From Rhodanobacteraceae bacterium (GTDB taxonomy: Bacteria > Pseudomonadota > Gammaproteobacteria > Xanthomonadales > Rhodanobacteraceae): a DNA stretch of 64,000 nucleotides. The stretch lies in NCBI GenBank assembly GCA_003142815.1, contig PLNP01000006.1:19840-83839 (forward strand), written 5' to 3'. Position numbers and translations under genes: made by a program. Positions 33,229-42,336 of this stretch are shown piece by piece. The notes beneath the pieces were generated by a model, which saw only the letters and a program-made list of their open reading frames with translations, made no database searches and had not been told where the DNA came from. Position 1 is the first letter of the stretch. Each line of letters opens with the position of its first letter.

Positions 33229-36200
33229 ATGATCACGACGGCGAAAATCGTACGCTTTGCAGCACTGGTCGCGCTCGCGTTCTCCGTGCAGTTCGCCGGT
33301 TTGGCGAAGGCGGAGGACGGCATGTACCACCTGTATCTTTTTATCGATGGTCCGAGCGCGGACGAGCCTCTTCCGCCGGGCGACCCCCAACCTCCTGTAG
33401 AAGTTCAAGGTTTCTACATAGAACCACCTAGCCTTAGCGGCTCTCCTTTGCTCGGGAGCCCTAGCCGCGGCCCTGGTGAGCATGGAAGCGGCGGCGGCTT
33501 CAACCGCAACCGCGGCGATAACCAAGACGTCAAGGACGCGTCGGCAGGCGATCCTTGTTCAAAGGGCGGCTCATCCGGCTCCAACCCCACCAGTGGCAAT
33601 CCAATCGTGCTATCCACTGGCGAAAAGGTCGAGCCGGAAACCGACTTCGTATCCGCCGGCGAGATGCCGCTGTCGTTGCAGCGCACCTACAACCACTACT
33701 GGAATTACCCCGGCCTGTTCGGCAAGTACTGGGTCAGTAGCTTCGATTACACGCTCGTCTGGCAGACCGTTGGCACGGATATCGAAGCGCTGATCTTCGC
33801 GCAGCGCCCGGACGGACGCCGCATCAAGTTCGTTCGGGTCAGCACGACGAACCGTTGGAACGAGGACAAGGCGAATCCGGTCGCGTACATCATCAAGAAT
33901 GCCGGCAGCCCTGCCACCTGGTCGATGTTCGCGGAAGACAACGTGACGGAACAGTACGACGGTGGCGGGCGAGCGCTCAACATCACCAATTCGCACGGCA
34001 TCGGCTGGACGTTCACGTACACCGGCAACTACCTGACGCGCGTTACGCATACGTCAGGCCGCTCCATCCAGTTCGGCTGGACGGGTAACCAGCTGACCCA
34101 GGTCACGGCACCGGACGGCAGCGTTTTCAGTTACGCCTACACGGTCGATGCGTTCGGACCGGGCCAGAACCGGCTGTTTCGCAGCACATCCCCATTGGCA
34201 ACCGGAAATGGGGGCGTCACGATCACATATCTGTATGAAGACGTACGTTGGCCGGGCGGCCTGACCGGCAAGATGTTCAACGGCGTGCGCTATTCCACCT
34301 TCGCCTACGATGCGTACGCGCGGGCTATCAGCAGCGAGCACGCCAGTGGCGGCATCGACCGCTTCAGCTATGTCTACAACGGCACGCCGACCCCGCCGCT
34401 GAATCCGCCGCCACCACCACCACCGCCGGGTGTTCCGTGCAATCCGTCCGACCATCTTTGTCCACTCCCCCCGGCGATCAGCGGCAGCGGCGAAGATCCG
34501 GCGCAAATCGCGCTGAACGCTGAGCAGGCCGCCGCGGAAGACGCGGTTGTCTCGATGGTCACCGCGACCCAGACCAGCACGGTCGAGACCAATCCGCTGG
34601 GCCTGCAGACCACCTACACGTTTCTCGGCGGCCAGCTCAGCACCACCTCGGGCGCTGCCTCGGCGCATTGTTCGGCGCGCTCCAAATCGCGCAGCTACGA
34701 CGCAAACGGCAACGAGGACCTCGTCACCGACTTCAACGGCAACTACACCAACACCGATTACGCGCCGAACGGTCAATTGCAGCAGAAGATCGAGGGGTAC
34801 AATTCGACCGTCGCACGCACGACGACGTACATCTGGGATTCCACGGGCCATAACCGTCCGACCAGCATCACGGTGGCCGGCGATCACAAAACCAGCTACT
34901 CCTACACCGCTGACAACCGCGTTCAGACCGTGATCGTCACGAATCTTTCGTCGGTCGGCGTGCTCAACCAGACGCATACCTGGACCCATACCTACACAAA
35001 GTACGCGAGCGGCATCGTGCAGACGATGGTGGTCGACGGTCCCTTGGCGGCCGACCAGATCACCTACACCTACAGCACGACCGGCGACCTGACCAGCGTC
35101 GCCAACACGCACGGGCACACGACGAGCTATGCCACCTACAACGGTCTGGGCCAGCCCGGCCGCATGACCGGGCCGAACGGGGATATCACGGATTATGTGT
35201 ACTTCCCCGGCGGCAAGCTGAAACAAGTCACGACCTACCCGAACGGCGGTACGGCCAGCACCGCCAGCATGACCTATGCAGCGGGCCTGCCGAGTACGGT
35301 GGCGTCGCCCAATGGCGTGACCACCACCTATACCTTTGATGCCGCGCGCCGCCTGACCAACGAATCGCGTCCTGAGTTGAACGGCACGGCCTCGCGCAGC
35401 ATCGGCTACAACCTTGCCAGCGATCCGACCTTGATCCAGATCTTCCGCGGCAGCACGCTACGCTATCGTGCCTACCTCGACTATGACGAACTCAGCCGTG
35501 TACGCGCGCGGCGCGGCAACAGCGGCGAGAACATTACTTATACGTACTACAACAACGACAACGTGAAGACGATCACCGACTCGCTCGCGCACAAGACGAG
35601 CTTCGTCTACGACGCGCTCAATCGCGTCAGCAGTCAGACCGACGCAAAATTCGGGGTGACGCAATTGCAGTACGACAAAGGCGACCGCGTCACCAAGGTG
35701 ATCGACCCGAGAAACCTGGCGACGACCTCCGCCTACGACGGCTTCGGCCAGCTCTGGAGCCAGGCCAGCCCCGACAGCGGAACGACGTCGTTCAATTACG
35801 CCGTAACGGGCTTGAGGGCCTCGATGACGCGCGCGAATGGCGTCACGACCTTCTATGGCTACGATGACATGGGCCGAATGACCTCGGTCAGCGCAGGCGG
35901 CCAGACCAAAAATTATGGCTACGACTGGTGCATCAATGGCAAGGGCCGCCGGTGCAACTCAGACGTTTCGCCTGGCGCATCGATCCAGTACCAGTACGAG
36001 CTGGACGGGCGTGTGCGCGTGCGCCGCGAGCTCACAACGGTGGCCGGTTCGCTGTCCGATTTCTGGACCAGCTTAGGCTACGACAGCGTCGGCCGGCTGA
36101 CGAGCATCGGCTATCCGAACGCCCAGGCCGCCAACTATGCGTACAGCGTCGGTCAGACGAGCTCAATGACGATGACGACCAATGGCGTGACCAGCAACGT

Positions 36201-37515
36201 GCTGACGGGCCTGAGTTATGAGCCATTCGGGCCGGTCACCGGCTGGACCTACGGCAACGGCCTGACACGCACGAAGAGCTATGATCTGGACCGGCGCCTG
36301 ACCAGCCTCGCCACGAAGAACGGCGCTACCTCGGTGCAAAGCCTGACCTACGGCTACAACACGAACGATCTCATTACGCAGATCACCAACGGCGTCTATC
36401 CGACCCAGAACCAGGGGTCGGGCTATGACGAACTGTCGCGGGTATCCTCGATCACGACATCGGGCGGTACCGGCACCTACGCGTACGACGCCAACGGCAA
36501 CCGCACCTCGCTATCGGGCGGCGTGACCGTGACCTACACAATACCCAGCACCAGCAACCGGATGACGGGCTCCAATGCGCTGGGCGCCACCACGTTCGGG
36601 TACGACCCGATGGGCAATATGACGAGCTATGCGGTCAGCGGCTATACCCCCGTCACCTACGCCTACGATCCGTTCAACCGGATGCAGACGGCCACCTTCG
36701 GCGGCACGATCGGCACCTACGGCTACAACGCCTACGCCGAACGCACGAGCAAGGTGGCGGCGCAGGGCACGTTCCGCTACGTCTACGGCGAGGACCACCG
36801 GTTGTTCGCCGAGCGCCGGGACGGCACGAACCTGTGGACGAACTATCTGTGGTTCGGCGGCGAACCGGTCGGGATCGTGCGCGGCACGACGGTGTCGTAC
36901 CTGCACACCGACCATCTGGGCCGACCGGAACTGGCGACCAATAGCGCGCGCGCGGTGGTCTGGCGCTCGAACAATGGCGCGTTCGGCGATCGCGCCATCG
37001 CCGTGGACAGCATCGGCGGGTTGAATGTCGGATTTCCCGGTCAGTACTTCGATGCGGAAACGGGGTTCTGGTACAACCTGAACCGGTACTACATCGGGCT
37101 GTATGGGCGCTATGCGGAGAGCGATCCGATCGGGTTGGCGGGAGGGATCAATCCGTATACCTATGCGCGAGGCAATCCGGTGAATTTGGTTGACCCATTG
37201 GGCCTAGCTGCGATTTGCAAGCGACCGCTTGAAGGCACAAGAATCTTTGGAATAGTGGGCGATCTCTATCATCAGCAGATATTTTACAAAGATGGCAGCA
37301 ACAGCGGTTTCTTCAAGGACGGGGTCCGTAGTGATGCAGGACACTCCAAGAATGAATACCAGTGTGAGGCCAAAGATTATGATGACGAAAGGCTTAAAGA
37401 ATCCGAACAGCAGCTTATGAATGATCCAAAGGTCGGATACGATTTATTTACGAACAATTGTCAGGATTATATTCAGGGCGTGGAGGAGCTATATGACCGC
37501 GGCGGTGGACCGTGA
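33229..37515 (+). CDS. Rhs/YD-repeat polymorphic toxin with C-terminal cysteine-peptidase-like tip
   Basis: 1428 residues. A signal peptide (MITTAKIVRFAALVALAFSV) begins it, after an AGAAGGGAAG ribosome site. A PAAR-less N-region with GNPIVLSTGEKVEPETDF (DUF6531-type) precedes a long array of YD repeats (about 230-1240) that build the Rhs shell, interrupted by a Pro-rich stretch (NPPPPPPPPG) near residue 400. The Rhs core ends in GLYGRYAESDPIGLAGGINP and VDPLGLA. The final 101 residues (from about 37210) are a different, AT-rich tip. It has DLYHQQIFY and TNNCQDYIQ, a His...Cys order like papain/NlpC or LRAT-type peptidases. The stop overlaps the next gene. Confidence 0.9.
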   Translation: MITTAKIVRFAALVALAFSVQFAGLAKAEDGMYHLYLFIDGPSADEPLPPGDPQPPVEVQGFYIEPPSLSGSPLLGSPSRGPGEHGSGGGFNRNRGDNQDVKDASAGDPCSKGGSSGSNPTSGNPIVLSTGEKVEPETDFVSAGEMPLSLQRTYNHYWNYPGLFGKYWVSSFDYTLVWQTVGTDIEALIFAQRPDGRRIKFVRVSTTNRWNEDKANPVAYIIKNAGSPATWSMFAEDNVTEQYDGGGRALNITNSHGIGWTFTYTGNYLTRVTHTSGRSIQFGWTGNQLTQVTAPDGSVFSYAYTVDAFGPGQNRLFRSTSPLATGNGGVTITYLYEDVRWPGGLTGKMFNGVRYSTFAYDAYARAISSEHASGGIDRFSYVYNGTPTPPLNPPPPPPPPGVPCNPSDHLCPLPPAISGSGEDPAQIALNAEQAAAEDAVVSMVTATQTSTVETNPLGLQTTYTFLGGQLSTTSGAASAHCSARSKSRSYDANGNEDLVTDFNGNYTNTDYAPNGQLQQKIEGYNSTVARTTTYIWDSTGHNRPTSITVAGDHKTSYSYTADNRVQTVIVTNLSSVGVLNQTHTWTHTYTKYASGIVQTMVVDGPLAADQITYTYSTTGDLTSVANTHGHTTSYATYNGLGQPGRMTGPNGDITDYVYFPGGKLKQVTTYPNGGTASTASMTYAAGLPSTVASPNGVTTTYTFDAARRLTNESRPELNGTASRSIGYNLASDPTLIQIFRGSTLRYRAYLDYDELSRVRARRGNSGENITYTYYNNDNVKTITDSLAHKTSFVYDALNRVSSQTDAKFGVTQLQYDKGDRVTKVIDPRNLATTSAYDGFGQLWSQASPDSGTTSFNYAVTGLRASMTRANGVTTFYGYDDMGRMTSVSAGGQTKNYGYDWCINGKGRRCNSDVSPGASIQYQYELDGRVRVRRELTTVAGSLSDFWTSLGYDSVGRLTSIGYPNAQAANYAYSVGQTSSMTMTTNGVTSNVLTGLSYEPFGPVTGWTYGNGLTRTKSYDLDRRLTSLATKNGATSVQSLTYGYNTNDLITQITNGVYPTQNQGSGYDELSRVSSITTSGGTGTYAYDANGNRTSLSGGVTVTYTIPSTSNRMTGSNALGATTFGYDPMGNMTSYAVSGYTPVTYAYDPFNRMQTATFGGTIGTYGYNAYAERTSKVAAQGTFRYVYGEDHRLFAERRDGTNLWTNYLWFGGEPVGIVRGTTVSYLHTDHLGRPELATNSARAVVWRSNNGAFGDRAIAVDSIGGLNVGFPGQYFDAETGFWYNLNRYYIGLYGRYAESDPIGLAGGINPYTYARGNPVNLVDPLGLAAICKRPLEGTRIFGIVGDLYHQQIFYKDGSNSGFFKDGVRSDAGHSKNEYQCEAKDYDDERLKESEQQLMNDPKVGYDLFTNNCQDYIQGVEELYDRGGGP

Positions 37516-38021
37516 ACCGACTGAAAATGATATCGATCGTGCTGCTCATAGGAGCGGCAATGTGGGCCAGTTGGTACTTTGCGTTGAAGTCGAACAGATA
37601 TCCAATGTTGAGGGCTCTTGCGCAGCTTGTCCATACCCCATCGAGTTTCTACAAAAGTTCGGCAATTGATGTCCACAAATCTGGCAACACTTATGTAGCT
37701 ACGTTTCAATTTACTCCTTCGTACGCGGGAATGTATCAAGTCAATTTGCTTTCACCTTCCGCGAAATATGGAAACATTGTCGGCCTTGAATCAAGCTTGA
37801 ATTGCCAGTCTGTAGCTGGAGAGGTGGGATTGCGTGCTAATACGGGGCGATTTGAATATGATCTAATTTTTGGCATGGGTCTTAATATTTATTCGATGGA
37901 TGCCGGAAGTCAATTTAGAGTCGGGGTACAATATCGATGCGAATTTGTCGCAGTCATACCGGCCTCGGATAACGATTGGACCTTTGAGCACCTGATCGTA
38001 AGAAAGCTTTCTGATAATTAA
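37512..38021 (+). CDS. Candidate immunity protein for the Rhs toxin, membrane-anchored
   Basis: 169 residues read from a GTG that overlaps the rhs stop (GTGA, 37512-37515). An N-terminal membrane segment (MISIVLLIGAAMWASWYFAL) anchors a beta-rich extracytoplasmic domain with two Cys (SSLNCQSV, QYRCEFV). Position directly after the toxin tip, small size and equally low GC fit a cognate immunity protein. Its periplasmic orientation suggests that the toxin acts in the envelope. I recognise no family. An unrelated lipoprotein-like passenger is a less likely alternative. Confidence 0.7.
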   Translation: MNRLKMISIVLLIGAAMWASWYFALKSNRYPMLRALAQLVHTPSSFYKSSAIDVHKSGNTYVATFQFTPSYAGMYQVNLLSPSAKYGNIVGLESSLNCQSVAGEVGLRANTGRFEYDLIFGMGLNIYSMDAGSQFRVGVQYRCEFVAVIPASDNDWTFEHLIVRKLSDN

Positions 38022-38052
38022 GAATAAAGGAGATGGGTACAATCAAGTCCAT

Positions 38053-38835
38053 GCCTACAGCGTCGGCCAACCGAGCGCGATGACGATGACGACCAATGGC
38101 GTGACCAGCAACGTGCTGACGGGCCTCAGCTACGAGCCGTTCGGCCCAGCCACCGGCTGGACCTACGGCAACGGCCTGACCCAGTCCTACGGCTATGATC
38201 TCGATCGGCGCTTGACCAGCCTCGCGACGAAGAACGGCGTCACCTCGCTGCAAAGCCTGCCTACGCCTACAACACGAACGATCTCATTACGCAGATCACC
38301 AACGGCGTCGATGCGACCCAGAACCAGGGGTCGGGCTACGACGAACTGTCGCGCGTGTCCTCGCTCACGACCGCGGGCGGAACCCAGGGTTTCGTCTACG
38401 ATGCCACCAGCAATCGCACGGCTTCGGGCGCCGTCACCTACGCCCGAAGGAAGTTCCCTTGGGGGACACGATCCCCAGCACCAGCAACCGGATGACGGGC
38501 TCCAATGCGCTGGGCGCCACCACGTTCGGGTACGACCCGATGGGCAATATGACGAGCTATGCGATCAGCGGCTATACCCCCGTCACCTACGCCTACGATC
38601 CGTTCAACCGCATGCAGACGGCCGCCTTCGGCGGCACGATCGGCACCTACGGCTACAACGCCTACGGCGAGCGCACCAGCAAGGTGGCGGCCCAGGGCAC
38701 GTTCCGCTACGTCTACGGCGAGGACCAGCGACGGCGGGCGGAACCCAGGGCTTCGTCTACGACGCCAACGGCAACCGCACCGCTTCCGGCGCCACGAGCT
38801 ACACAAGCGCTGGCAGCGTGATCTTGTCTCGCTAA
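38053..38835 (+). pseudogene. Orphan Rhs 3' fragment, frameshifted and rearranged
   Basis: From GCCTACAGCGTCGG at 38053 the sequence repeats the intact rhs gene from about 36139 onward with high identity (AMTMTTNGVTSNVLTGLSYE and following). The frame shifts near 38257, where two bases are lost relative to the parent. Another frame resumes by about 38459 (IPSTSNRMTGSNALGATTFG through VYGEDQ). Two versions of a GGCGGAACCCAGGGYTTCGT segment (about 38375 and 38736) show mosaic rearrangement. It has no Rhs-core end or toxin tip. This is typical of displaced Rhs tails and could be a donor for recombination with the upstream gene. Confidence 0.85.
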
Positions 38836-39425
38836 TGCGGCCGCCGGTCCCTTGGCAGGTGACTGACCAGGAATTCCATCTGGTCGGCGAGGATATTGCG
38901 GTTCGACAGGATCAGGTGCTCGACCCAGCTCGGCCGGTACGGCACCGCGAGCAGCGGCATGCTGGCCTGTTGCGGCGTGCGACTGCCCTTCTTGACGTTG
39001 CACGACCAGCATGCGGTGACGACGTTGGCCCAGATGTCGCGGCCGCCCTTCGATACCGGCATCACGTGATCGCGGGTCAGTTCGCCACGATGAAAATGGT
39101 TGCCGCAGTAAAGACACAGCATGCGATCGCGCGCGAACAGCGCGACATTGGTCAGCGCCGGGGCCGGATCGAACGCGGTGAGGCGTGCATGGCCGGTGCT
39201 GGCGACGATCGGATGCAGGCGCAGCAGACTCTGTTCGCCGGTGGCGCGATTCATCCCGCCGTGGATCGTCAGGCAGGTGTCGCCCAAGGTCCACGCGACG
39301 ACGCCGCGAACATACAAACCCACTGTGTCCTGCCAGCTCATCCAGTCGAGGATGCGACCGGTGGAGTCCAGGGACAGGACGCGAGTGTTATGGATGTCGC
39401 CGGAAGTTTTGACTTCCGCAAGCAT
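38832..39425 (-). CDS. HNH endonuclease domain protein
   Basis: A 197-residue protein starting MLAEVKTSGDIHNTRVLSLD. A beta-rich N-terminal part precedes an HNH nuclease: CLYCGNHF provides one zinc Cys pair, LTRDHVMPVSKGG the catalytic His, WANVVTACWSCNVKKGSRTP the Asn and second Cys pair. This 'HNH endonuclease' family is conserved in Xanthomonadales and related proteobacteria; its role is unknown (DNA repair and phage-like cleavage are both possible). The stop lies within 4 bases of the end of the orphan Rhs piece, on the opposite strand. Confidence 0.88.
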   Translation of the reverse strand: MLAEVKTSGDIHNTRVLSLDSTGRILDWMSWQDTVGLYVRGVVAWTLGDTCLTIHGGMNRATGEQSLLRLHPIVASTGHARLTAFDPAPALTNVALFARDRMLCLYCGNHFHRGELTRDHVMPVSKGGRDIWANVVTACWSCNVKKGSRTPQQASMPLLAVPYRPSWVEHLILSNRNILADQMEFLVSHLPRDRRPH

Positions 39426-39561
39426 GTGACCTCCGTTTTCGTAGCGAAAGGCGGTGACGCGAACGCCTCGATGAGGCGACCGCTGCGCAGCATAGAACAA
39501 AATTTTGACACTTGCGCAACGCGGATGCTGTTGGTTTGGGTCGTCGCGCGTCCTCGGCGCC

Positions 39562-41352
39562 TCAGCCGAATTGTGCGTCCGGCATGTCGACGAGAGTGCT
39601 CGCGCCGCTCTTCATCGCCGCCGCATGCGTCTGGATGCGCGGCAGGATGCGCGCGAAGTAGAAGCGCGCGGTATGACGTTTCGCTTCGCGGAACCCGGCC
39701 GATTGTGATGACGCGTCGGCCGCGGCGACGCTGCGCGCCCACAGGTACGCGAGCGCGATATAACCGGAATAGAAAAGATAGTCGTATGCGGCGGCGCCCA
39801 TTTCCTCGGAGTTCGCCATTGCCCGTTTGCCGAGATCGAGAGTGAGTTCGCCCCATGCCTTCGCAGCCACGCCAAGCGGGCCGACGAATTCGGTGAGTGC
39901 CGCGTCGTTCGCATGGCTCGCGCAGAACGCGCCGATTTCGGCGAGGAAATGTTTCAAGCCGACACCTTGCAGTTGCATCACCTTGCGGCCGAGAAGGTCG
40001 AGCGCCTGGATCTGCGTGGTGCCCTCATACAAGGTCGTGATGCGCGCATCGCGTGCGAACTGCTCGATGCCGTGCTCGACGATGTAGCCGTGACCACCCA
40101 AGATCTGCAGTGCGTCGTAGGTGCATTCGATCGCCATTTCGGTCAGCAGGCCTTTGACGATCGGGGTCAGGAACGAGACCAGCGCCTCGGCGCGTTCGCG
40201 TTCGGCCGCGTCTTCGGAATGCTTTGAAATGTCTTCCTGCATATACGCGTACAGGCCGAGCAGGCGACCGCCCTCGGCGAACGCCTTCTGGGTCAGCAGC
40301 ATGCGCCGCACGTCCGCATGCACGATCAGCGGGTCGGCGGCCTTGTCCGGATACTTTGGGCCGGACAGCGCGCGCATCTGCAGGCGTTCGCGCGCGTACG
40401 CCAGTGAATTCTGGTACGCGCGTTCGGTCAGCCCGAGTCCTTGCAGGCCGACCGCGAGGCGCGCGGTGTTCATCATCGTGAACATCGCCACGAGGCCCTT
40501 GTTTGGCTGGCCGATCAACCAGCCTTCGGCCGCGTCGAAATTCATCACGCAGGTCGCCGAGCCCTTGATGCCCATCTTGTGTTCGATCGAGCCGCAGGCC
40601 AGCGTGTTGCGCGCGCCGACCTTGCCATCCTTGCCAACCTTGAACTTCGGCACGATGAACAACGAAATGCCCTTGACCCCGGCAGGCGCGCCCGGCAGCC
40701 GCGCCAGCACGAGATGCAGGATGTTGTCGACGAAGTCGTGCTCACCGGCGGTGATGAAGATCTTGGTGCCGCTGACCCGGTAACTGCCGTCGGCGGTGGG
40801 TTCGGCCTTCGTCTTGAGCAGGCCGAGGTCGGTGCCGCAATGCGGTTCGGTCAGACACATCGTGCCGGTCCATTGGCCGGATACGAGCGGTTTCAGAAAT
40901 ACTTCGCGCTGCCAGTCCTCGCCGTGATGCTCCAGCGCCGACGACGCGCCGTGCGAGAGCATCGGATAGTTGCCCCACGAAAGATTCGCCGCATCGATCA
41001 TCTCCTTGAACGCGGCGCCGAGCGTTTGCGGCAGCGCCTGGCCGCCGAACGCCTCGTCCGCGGTGAGCCCGGTCCAGCCGCCGTCGACATATTTCGCGAA
41101 CGCTTCCTTGAAGCCTTTCGGCGTGCGCACGCTGTGCGTGGCCGCGTCGAACTGGCAACCCTCGGCGTCGCCGGTCTGGTTCAACGGTGCCAGCACCTGC
41201 TCGGCGAACTTCGCCGCCTCGTCGAGCACCGCATCGATCACGTCGCGCGTTGCCGCTTCGCAGTCGGGCAGGCGGCGGTAAACAGATTCAACATCGAGCA
41301 CGTCGTAAAGCGCGAAGCGCAGGTCGGCGAGGGGGGCGGTGTAGCGGCTCAT
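39562..41352 (-). CDS. Acyl-CoA dehydrogenase, long DmdC/FadE-like type
   Basis: A 596-residue FAD enzyme that introduces the alpha-beta double bond in acyl-CoA. The N-terminal helical domain, middle beta domain (TGTMCLTEPHCGTDLGLLKT, GTKIFITAGEHDFVDNI) and C-terminal domain (ALQILGGHGYIVEHGIEQ, RITTLYEGTTQIQALDLLG) are all present. An additional C-terminal acyl-CoA dehydrogenase domain characteristic of the 590-600 residue class (DmdC-like 3-methylmercaptopropionyl-CoA dehydrogenases and fatty-acid homologues) follows. Substrate cannot be read from sequence. A GGAGAA ribosome site precedes the start at 41352. Confidence 0.93.
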   Translation of the reverse strand: MSRYTAPLADLRFALYDVLDVESVYRRLPDCEAATRDVIDAVLDEAAKFAEQVLAPLNQTGDAEGCQFDAATHSVRTPKGFKEAFAKYVDGGWTGLTADEAFGGQALPQTLGAAFKEMIDAANLSWGNYPMLSHGASSALEHHGEDWQREVFLKPLVSGQWTGTMCLTEPHCGTDLGLLKTKAEPTADGSYRVSGTKIFITAGEHDFVDNILHLVLARLPGAPAGVKGISLFIVPKFKVGKDGKVGARNTLACGSIEHKMGIKGSATCVMNFDAAEGWLIGQPNKGLVAMFTMMNTARLAVGLQGLGLTERAYQNSLAYARERLQMRALSGPKYPDKAADPLIVHADVRRMLLTQKAFAEGGRLLGLYAYMQEDISKHSEDAAERERAEALVSFLTPIVKGLLTEMAIECTYDALQILGGHGYIVEHGIEQFARDARITTLYEGTTQIQALDLLGRKVMQLQGVGLKHFLAEIGAFCASHANDAALTEFVGPLGVAAKAWGELTLDLGKRAMANSEEMGAAAYDYLFYSGYIALAYLWARSVAAADASSQSAGFREAKRHTARFYFARILPRIQTHAAAMKSGASTLVDMPDAQFG

Positions 41353-41434
41353 GGAGTTCTCCGTGATTACGTTCGTTTCATCTGATTCGTCATCCCGGCG
41401 TCTGCCGGGACGACATAAGGTATGGAGGCTGTGT

Positions 41435-41875
41435 TCAGCGATACGTATTCGCCACGCCCGGTACCGGCGACAACCGGCTCGACTTGTCGAATTTGAAATT
41501 CGCCTTGGGTTCGCTGGTGTCGATGGTGCCTTTCAATTGATACGCGAAGTCGCTGCTCGCCGGCAGTTTCGCTGCGCTCTTCAAGGTCGCTTCGACGACG
41601 TCGCCGCTATTGCCGACGATGTCGAGGTCGGGCGCGATCTTGAGCTCGCCCGCCTCGGTGCCGGCGATGCTCAGCTTCGCGCTGAACGCGCTGTAGTGCA
41701 TAGACATCGTGCTGAAATTCTCGATGCGCAGTGTGATCTTCCAGCTGCCGTCCGGCTGCACGGCCAGTTGCTGGATGCTTGCGGTCGACGGATGAATTTT
41801 CCTGACCGGGCCGCTTGAGCAGGCGGTCAGCAGGCACGCGAGTGCAAGCGCGGCGATGAAACTACGCAAATTCAT
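41435..41875 (-). CDS. LEA14/WHy-like lipoprotein
   Basis: A 146-residue lipoprotein. The signal sequence MNLRSFIAALALACLLTACS has a good lipobox (LLTAC) with the modified Cys at 19. The mature part forms a single beta-sandwich-like domain (IQQLAVQPDGSWKITLRIEN, FSTMSMHYSAFSAKLSIAG) similar to LEA type 2 / water-stress (WHy) domains, common in bacterial envelope proteins. It lies downstream of no obvious partner. Start 41875 places the signal peptide at the N-terminus; longer in-frame starts do not. Confidence 0.82.
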   Translation of the reverse strand: MNLRSFIAALALACLLTACSSGPVRKIHPSTASIQQLAVQPDGSWKITLRIENFSTMSMHYSAFSAKLSIAGTEAGELKIAPDLDIVGNSGDVVEATLKSAAKLPASSDFAYQLKGTIDTSEPKANFKFDKSSRLSPVPGVANTYR

Positions 41876-41954
41876 GGCGGCCTCAAACGAGCGTTCGAAT
41901 CGGACGCCTAGCCTATCCAATTCCGATGACGGCGCAAAGCGCACCGCTCACCGC

Positions 41955-42280
41955 TCACGTCGCGGAAGGCGGCGTTGCGGCCGCGGATGCCGCGCGCCGT
42001 GCGATGAATTCCGCGATCGGCATTTGCCCGACAATCATGCCCGCGTTCAGGCGAATCACCTCGTCGGCGAGCGCGCCGACCTCGTCCGCGTGATGGGTGA
42101 CCAATACGGTGAACACGCGCAGCTCACGTTGGAGCCTTCGCAGGTAGTCGAGCACCTGCAGACATGCGCTCCCGCATGCAGGCCGGTTAGCGGTTCATCG
42201 AGCAGCAGCGCGCGCGGATTGGCGAGCAGCGCGCGGCCGACCGCGACTCCACGACCGAATGCGCGCCGCCGCGTAGGAAA
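41955..42280 (-). pseudogene. modC: Decayed ModC-like ABC ATPase gene remnant
   Basis: Two frames encode consecutive pieces of a molybdate-type ABC ATPase. 42280-42167 reads FGRGVAVGRALLANPRALLL and DEPLTGLHAGA, a degraded signature helix plus Walker B (compare GERQRVAIGRALL...DEPLAALD). After a frameshift near 42165, 42155-41955 reads LDYLRRLQRELRVFTVLVTH then HADEVGALADEVIRLNAGMI, the D-loop to switch-His region. The Walker A portion (about 130 residues) and the C-terminal molybdate domain are missing. It cannot encode a functional transporter subunit. The intact recQ gene begins 57 bases away on the other strand. Confidence 0.75.
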
Positions 42281-42336
42281 GTCGCGCGTCGTTACAGGCA
42301 TGCATCGTAGATTCGCCGCGCGCTTGCTAGCATCGC

